The notes beneath the pieces are model-generated. The model was given only the letters and a program-made list of their open reading frames with translations. It made no database searches and was not told the DNA's origin. From Sinonovacula constricta (Eukaryota; Mollusca; Bivalvia; Cardiida; Solecurtidae): a stretch of 64,000 nt of DNA. Both the position numbers and the translations under genes were made by a program. Location: assembly GCA_007844125.1 (NCBI GenBank), contig CM017561.1:25029479-25093478 (forward strand), in the 5' to 3' direction. Position 1 is the first letter of the stretch. Every line of letters begins with the position of its first letter. Positions 60,001 through 64,000 of the stretch are shown here, piece after piece.

Positions 60001-60691
60001 ATGGTTGAAATCTTGTTAAAGATAAAGGGTAGTCAGATGTTTTAGTTTTTAAATAAGTAATACATTTTAGTAACCAATTTCCAAGGTTCAGTTTATCAGA
60101 TCTGTTAGTGGATCTACTTGGTGTACTTGGTATATCTGTTAAGAAATCCTGTTGCTATAGTTATACACTTTTAGTAGTATTCCTACACAGGGTCACTGGT
60201 GTGATGTTCTTTTAATTTAATTTTTAAATTATTATCTGAACCTTGCATTAGTATTAAAGGTGATAGATGATAGACATTTTGTCTTATGATCCATTCTGAA
60301 AGAAATTAAGCTCAAGTCGTTTTTTTTACATTTTAATCAACACCCAGGTTTTGTCTTCATCTTCTCTATGAAACATACATGATTCTTCTTTTTTTTTACT
60401 TTTTTCACTGGAAGTGTCATTTAACTGGGTATATTATTTACTAGCAGTCAGAAAGAAGAGCAATAATATAAAAAAAATGATTTGAACAGTTTTGATGCAC
60501 TACATTATCATTGCACAAATTATTAAATTGAAAACTATCCCTTACTACATTTTTTAAACATTGTAGTCTGGTAAGATGATAGCGAGGTTGTTTGGCATTA
60601 TTTTTTGTTTATTGTGTCTGTTATTTTCTAATTTGATACAAACATGGAATAATTATCTTAAAAGTGGTATTCAACATTTTCTATCTATCAG

Positions 60692-60804
60692 TTAGCATGA
60701 TTGATCAATAAGCATGATTGATCAATAAGCATGATTGATCAATAAGCATGATTGATCAATTAGCATGATTGATCAATTAACATGATTGATCAATAAGCAT
60801 GATT
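60692..60804 (+). repeat. 17-bp minisatellite rich in TGATCA
   Basis: About 6.5 units of AGCATGATTGATCAATA. Each has the palindrome TTGATCAA. Confidence 0.95.
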
Positions 60805-60885
60805 GGGATTTCTGCCAATAGACAAGGATGTCAGATGATAGAAATGACAAATTGGGTGCCATGCTTCACTTTCCACATAGATGTA

Positions 60886-61128
60886 GGACATGGGAGCGTA
60901 GTGGTAGAGTCACCTATTTGTAACTCCTCTAACTGCTTAGACTCTCACCGCATGGGTTCGAGTCTCGTTCAGGGTGAAGGACTACATGTAGGAAGATCTT
61001 CCAGCTGACTTGCAGTGCGCCAGTGGTTCTACCCAGACATTTGTCTGGGGTCTTCCTCCACCAAATAGCTGGATGTTGCTATTATGATCGTAATTGGTTG
61101 CTGCAATGTATTTCAAAAAACAAGATGT
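60886..61128 (+). repeat. SINE, complete copy of the second head type
   Basis: Head GGGAGCGTAGTGGTAGAGTC and ACTCTCACCGCATGGGTTCG (B box GGGTTCGAGTC), then CTTCCAGCTGACTTGCAGTG, the shared core GTGGTTCTACCCAGACATTT, TCTTCCTCCACCAAATAGC, and ATGATCGTAATTGG with an A-rich end. Confidence 0.88.
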
Positions 61129-61139
61129 AGGACATCAAG

Positions 61140-63100
61140 AAACAGCATTTTGCGGGATCTGTTCAGGTAACAGTAATTTATTTGGTTGTTTGTGGAAGTT
61201 TTTTTTTGTCCCAGCAGTCGGATACCACTTTTAAAGATGAGCTGAAAATTCATTATGAGAAATGTTTATGTAATTCCTTAACAGCACCTACCTCTGTTAC
61301 AAAAGGTGAAAGAGAGGGGTCATTGTACAGTTGTAGCATTTTGTTAGTACTCAGTCTATAAGATAATCATTGTTAAGATGTTGTTTTTAACTTACTAGCT
61401 GATGGTATCCAACATAATAATGTTATATTGTGACCTTATTAACCCAGGCATGCACACATAAACTGACAGATATACGTATACATACACACACATACATTTG
61501 TTCAGACATACATATTTTTCTACCAGATATTGATTTATGTGGGGTTTTTTGTGTGTTTTTTTGGTGTTTGTTTAGAATCTCAATTTATGCCCTTTGAACA
61601 AATGTGCTTTTTATTATTTTTTTTAAAGATACACAAGATAGGATTGTGTGATAGTTTGAATTAACTTACAGATATGAACTATACATATGATATACCACTA
61701 TAATTGTTATAAGCCGGCCAAGCACAAAATAGACAGTTTTAGACAAATACTATAGATCTAGATCAGTCACCTGATCAAAATTTACACTTTTTGCTGCTAT
61801 GTTTCTGGAAGTACATTTTGTTACCTGTGCATAAAGATATAAACAAATAATTTAGAGTAAAGTATAGGTTATTAGCTCATGTAGTCTGTTAAGGGTTAAA
61901 TCAAAATGTTATACTTTGTGATAATCTTGCTATGCAAGCTCAAATATGTCTTTGATTTATTACCTTTATGGCTTGTAGTCTTGTGTATCACACATTTTCT
62001 ATAAGAAACTGTTTTAATTGGTGATAGCTAAGAATGAAACATACAAATAATTGTTGAGACAGGGTTTAGCTTGGTAAAAAGACTTTTATTTTTTGGCTTC
62101 ACTTCTAATACTAAAAGTTTATTTAAAACTTTAATTGTGTTTAGACATGAAAAGCCTTTGTATATGCTTCTTCAGCCTTTTATGTGTTATTTCAGCTAGC
62201 CATGTCTTTCCCTTGATTTTTTCTAGTCTTAGAGGCAGGGGGAGATTACTGCTAATCATCTCTGCCTTTTTTTGGTGGGTGGAGTGGGTGAGGGGGGGGG
62301 GGGTGCATCTTCCTTGCTGGAATGAAAATGACATATTTATTCTAAGTAATTACCAATGATGCTTTCTTTTTGCTTGTTTATTAAAATTAGTTTTATATTT
62401 TTAAATTCACTGTGACTACAATATCAAATGTTTTAAATAATAATGTTTTGTTAAATATTTGTCCATTTAGTGTTCATCATGATGTGTTCATTGCATCTCT
62501 TGTATCGTAGTAAATGTAATATGGTGTTCCAGTGGTTCTACCTAGCCAGGGCTGGAAAAATTTTCTTTTTCATGACTAGTCCCGGACTAGTAACCAGGAC
62601 AAAGATGACTTGTCCGAAAATGTGCATCATTTTCAATACATGGACACTAATTTGTCATAAATATATAACTAACAAACAAGGTATAAACAAGTTTTTGTTT
62701 TATTTTTGTCTGTAAAACAGCATATAATCTAACATAAAAGTAAAGAATAAATAAGTTACAACTGATTAAATAGCTCTTGCAATGTCCTGATTTTATAAAG
62801 AAAATACATTACGTGTACATTGTTTTTTGTAACAATGTCAAATTTTAATCATCCTGACCCTGACACGTAAATGTTGGGCCAATACACTTGTACACTTTAT
62901 GTTACTCACTTATACAACTACTTTGTCTCCATAACATATTTACAGTATTCTGACATTACACCATGGTAAGGCATGAAAGTTTTGCTTTTTTAACAACTGA
63001 ATCTGTCAATTGCAATTTGAAAAATATCAAAGGCACATATGGTATTTTCTTAAGAACGGTAAATGTAAATAACATTTTTTTTTTAAATTTGTCTTGCTGT
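61140..63100. other. Intergenic AT-rich sequence
   Basis: No exon recognised. Contains a poly(G) tract (about 62294-62302), and a SINE-core fragment near 62525-62545 (CAGTGGTTCTACCTAGCC). Confidence 0.45.
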
Positions 63101-63106
63101 AAGTGC

Positions 63107-63523
63107 TTAACTTGTTGATAACAAAGCTTCGTGTAGTTCTTTGAATGGTTTTAGTAATTTACAGTTGAAGTTGTTTGACCCAGTCGCAAACACAGGGATG
63201 GTATTGGGAAACTTGGCTGATGTAGCTAACTTCGGATACTTTGAACAAATCCTACAGAACATCAAGTCTTCCTCTTCTTTATACAAAAGCCATGGAAAAT
63301 GTGCAAGCCACGTATCCAAAAAATTTCTCTCTCGCTTGTCCTCGTATTTCTGATCCTTTGACATTGTTTTGCTGTCAAGTTTTGCTGTCTTAATTTTCGT
63401 TGGAGTGTTAGGGCATTCTTCAAGTCGCCGTTTACTTCCGCCAGTTTGTGACTTTGATTGTTGATTTTCATTCAAAGTGTAAGAGTTCGTGTTTCCAAAT
63501 GTAAAATATTTCAAGAGTGACAT
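63107..63523 (-). CDS. Zinc-finger protein, N-terminal exon or fragment
   Basis: Starts MSLLKYFTFGNTNSYTLNEN; an upstream in-frame ATG at 63553 gives ten more residues. A basic, Lys-rich linker (SKRRLEECPNTPTKIKTAKL) is followed by RNFLDTWLAHFPWLLYKEEE, DLMFCRICSKYPKLA and FATGSNNF. W..FPWL.Y......MFC..C......F..G..NF is the TTF-type/C17orf113-like zinc finger found at the start of hAT-related and domesticated proteins. The normal His pair after GSNNF is not visible; the frame ends ELHEALLSTS. Either the finger continues in another exon, or this is a decayed transposon-derived fragment. Confidence 0.55.
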   Translation of the reverse strand: MSLLKYFTFGNTNSYTLNENQQSKSQTGGSKRRLEECPNTPTKIKTAKLDSKTMSKDQKYEDKRERNFLDTWLAHFPWLLYKEEEDLMFCRICSKYPKLATSAKFPNTIPVFATGSNNFNCKLLKPFKELHEALLSTS

Positions 63524-63619
63524 GGCTGCATATTTTACTACTGCGTTGTGCACAGACTTGACGGTGGATTAAAATTAAAATCATCTTCAATCTCGCACCA
63601 AGATATACCTTATACCCAC

Positions 63620-63960
63620 CTTAATTGGCATCGAGTATTGTTTAATTGGGCTATTGTATTCAGATATGACAATGAAAGTAAAGATCATCAAACTGAGACT
63701 TACCTGGCTCTAATCCCTTTACTCTTTGCGTGCCGAGTTTAAAAAGTTCGCGAATCAATTATCACTTATCACATGTACTTCAATATGCAGTATTGATGCC
63801 GTTATTTGTCACCTACACATTGATTGGCCGATCATGTTAAGCGTTGATGTATCGCGCGTCGTGATTGGCTGTTTTAGGATGCGTTTGAATTGTCTATGCG
63901 AAGCCATTACGTGGTGTTGATAAAACGCCCCAGGCGATAGCTTGATTGGTTGCATCGCTA
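63620..63960 (-). promoter_or_regulatory. CCAAT-box cluster upstream of the zinc-finger exon
   Basis: Five ATTGG pentamers on the plus strand (near 63627, 63647, 63821, 63863, 63944) read as CCAAT on the minus strand, all in the same orientation as the 63107-63523 frame. The area is also less AT-rich. Promoter function is inferred. Confidence 0.4.
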
Positions 63961-64000
63961 ATTAGGTACCGCTGTGTATTGTCACTTGTCCGGCCGTCTA

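Noticed and set aside
63141..63353. Plus-strand 70-codon ORF
   Set aside because: Antisense shadow of the zinc-finger exon, whose own residues match a known finger pattern.

Overview
The window is an AT-rich stretch of an animal nuclear genome. It has spliced genes with consensus GT..AG introns, several minisatellites, tRNA-derived SINEs, LINE remnants and small DNA transposons. The closest matches by eye are a neuroglian/L1-type adhesion molecule, ARL6, UBE2H and a CHST11-like sulfotransferase. Together with the repeat landscape these suggest a lophotrochozoan, most likely a bivalve mollusc. The species assignment is inference. No bacterial-type operon, CRISPR array, phage or defence system is present.

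Layout. (1) Positions 1-22,000 (+) hold the 3' two thirds of a neuroglian/L1CAM-family gene. Fourteen coding exons (960-21986) encode the last Ig domain, five FN3 domains, a transmembrane helix and an unusual Asp/Tyr-rich cytoplasmic tail that ends in a PDZ-ligand-like STFV. Joined, the exons keep one frame of 853 codons to the stop. The 5' part of the gene lies outside the window. Its introns carry two copies of a ~0.5 kb transposon with 8-bp target duplications, SINEs, a 22-bp and a 36-bp minisatellite, and a triplicated splice acceptor. (2) 22,000-27,690 is 3' UTR and repeat-rich intergenic DNA. (3) 27,694-28,275 (-) is an intact, intronless ARL6 (BBS3) GTPase ORF. (4) 30,440-38,970 (+) is a complete six-exon UBE2H gene with a recognisable promoter region. 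Intron 3 contains a decayed hAT transposon with perfect 13-bp terminal inverted repeats. (5) 38,970-57,700 is gene-poor. It has a 30-bp minisatellite, a CR1/L2-like LINE 3' half with a SINE inside its 3' UTR, a promoter-like patch near 49.1 kb, and a 59-bp minisatellite interrupted by two LINE fragments of different clades. (6) 57,731-59,806 (+) is a complete three-exon Golgi carbohydrate sulfotransferase of the CHST8-14 family (351 aa). (7) The right end holds a minus-strand N-terminal exon of a zinc-finger protein with a cluster of CCAAT boxes upstream.

The genes act in separate pathways: axon/epithelial adhesion, ciliary trafficking, ubiquitin conjugation and glycan sulfation. Nothing indicates a functional cluster. 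The most interesting signals are inside the neuroglian gene: a 21-nt cytoplasmic microexon, a duplicated acceptor able to make in-frame 18-nt exons, and a divergent tail without a clear ankyrin-binding FIGQY. Next come the intronless ARL6 and the nested transposon/minisatellite history at 50.7-53.6 kb.
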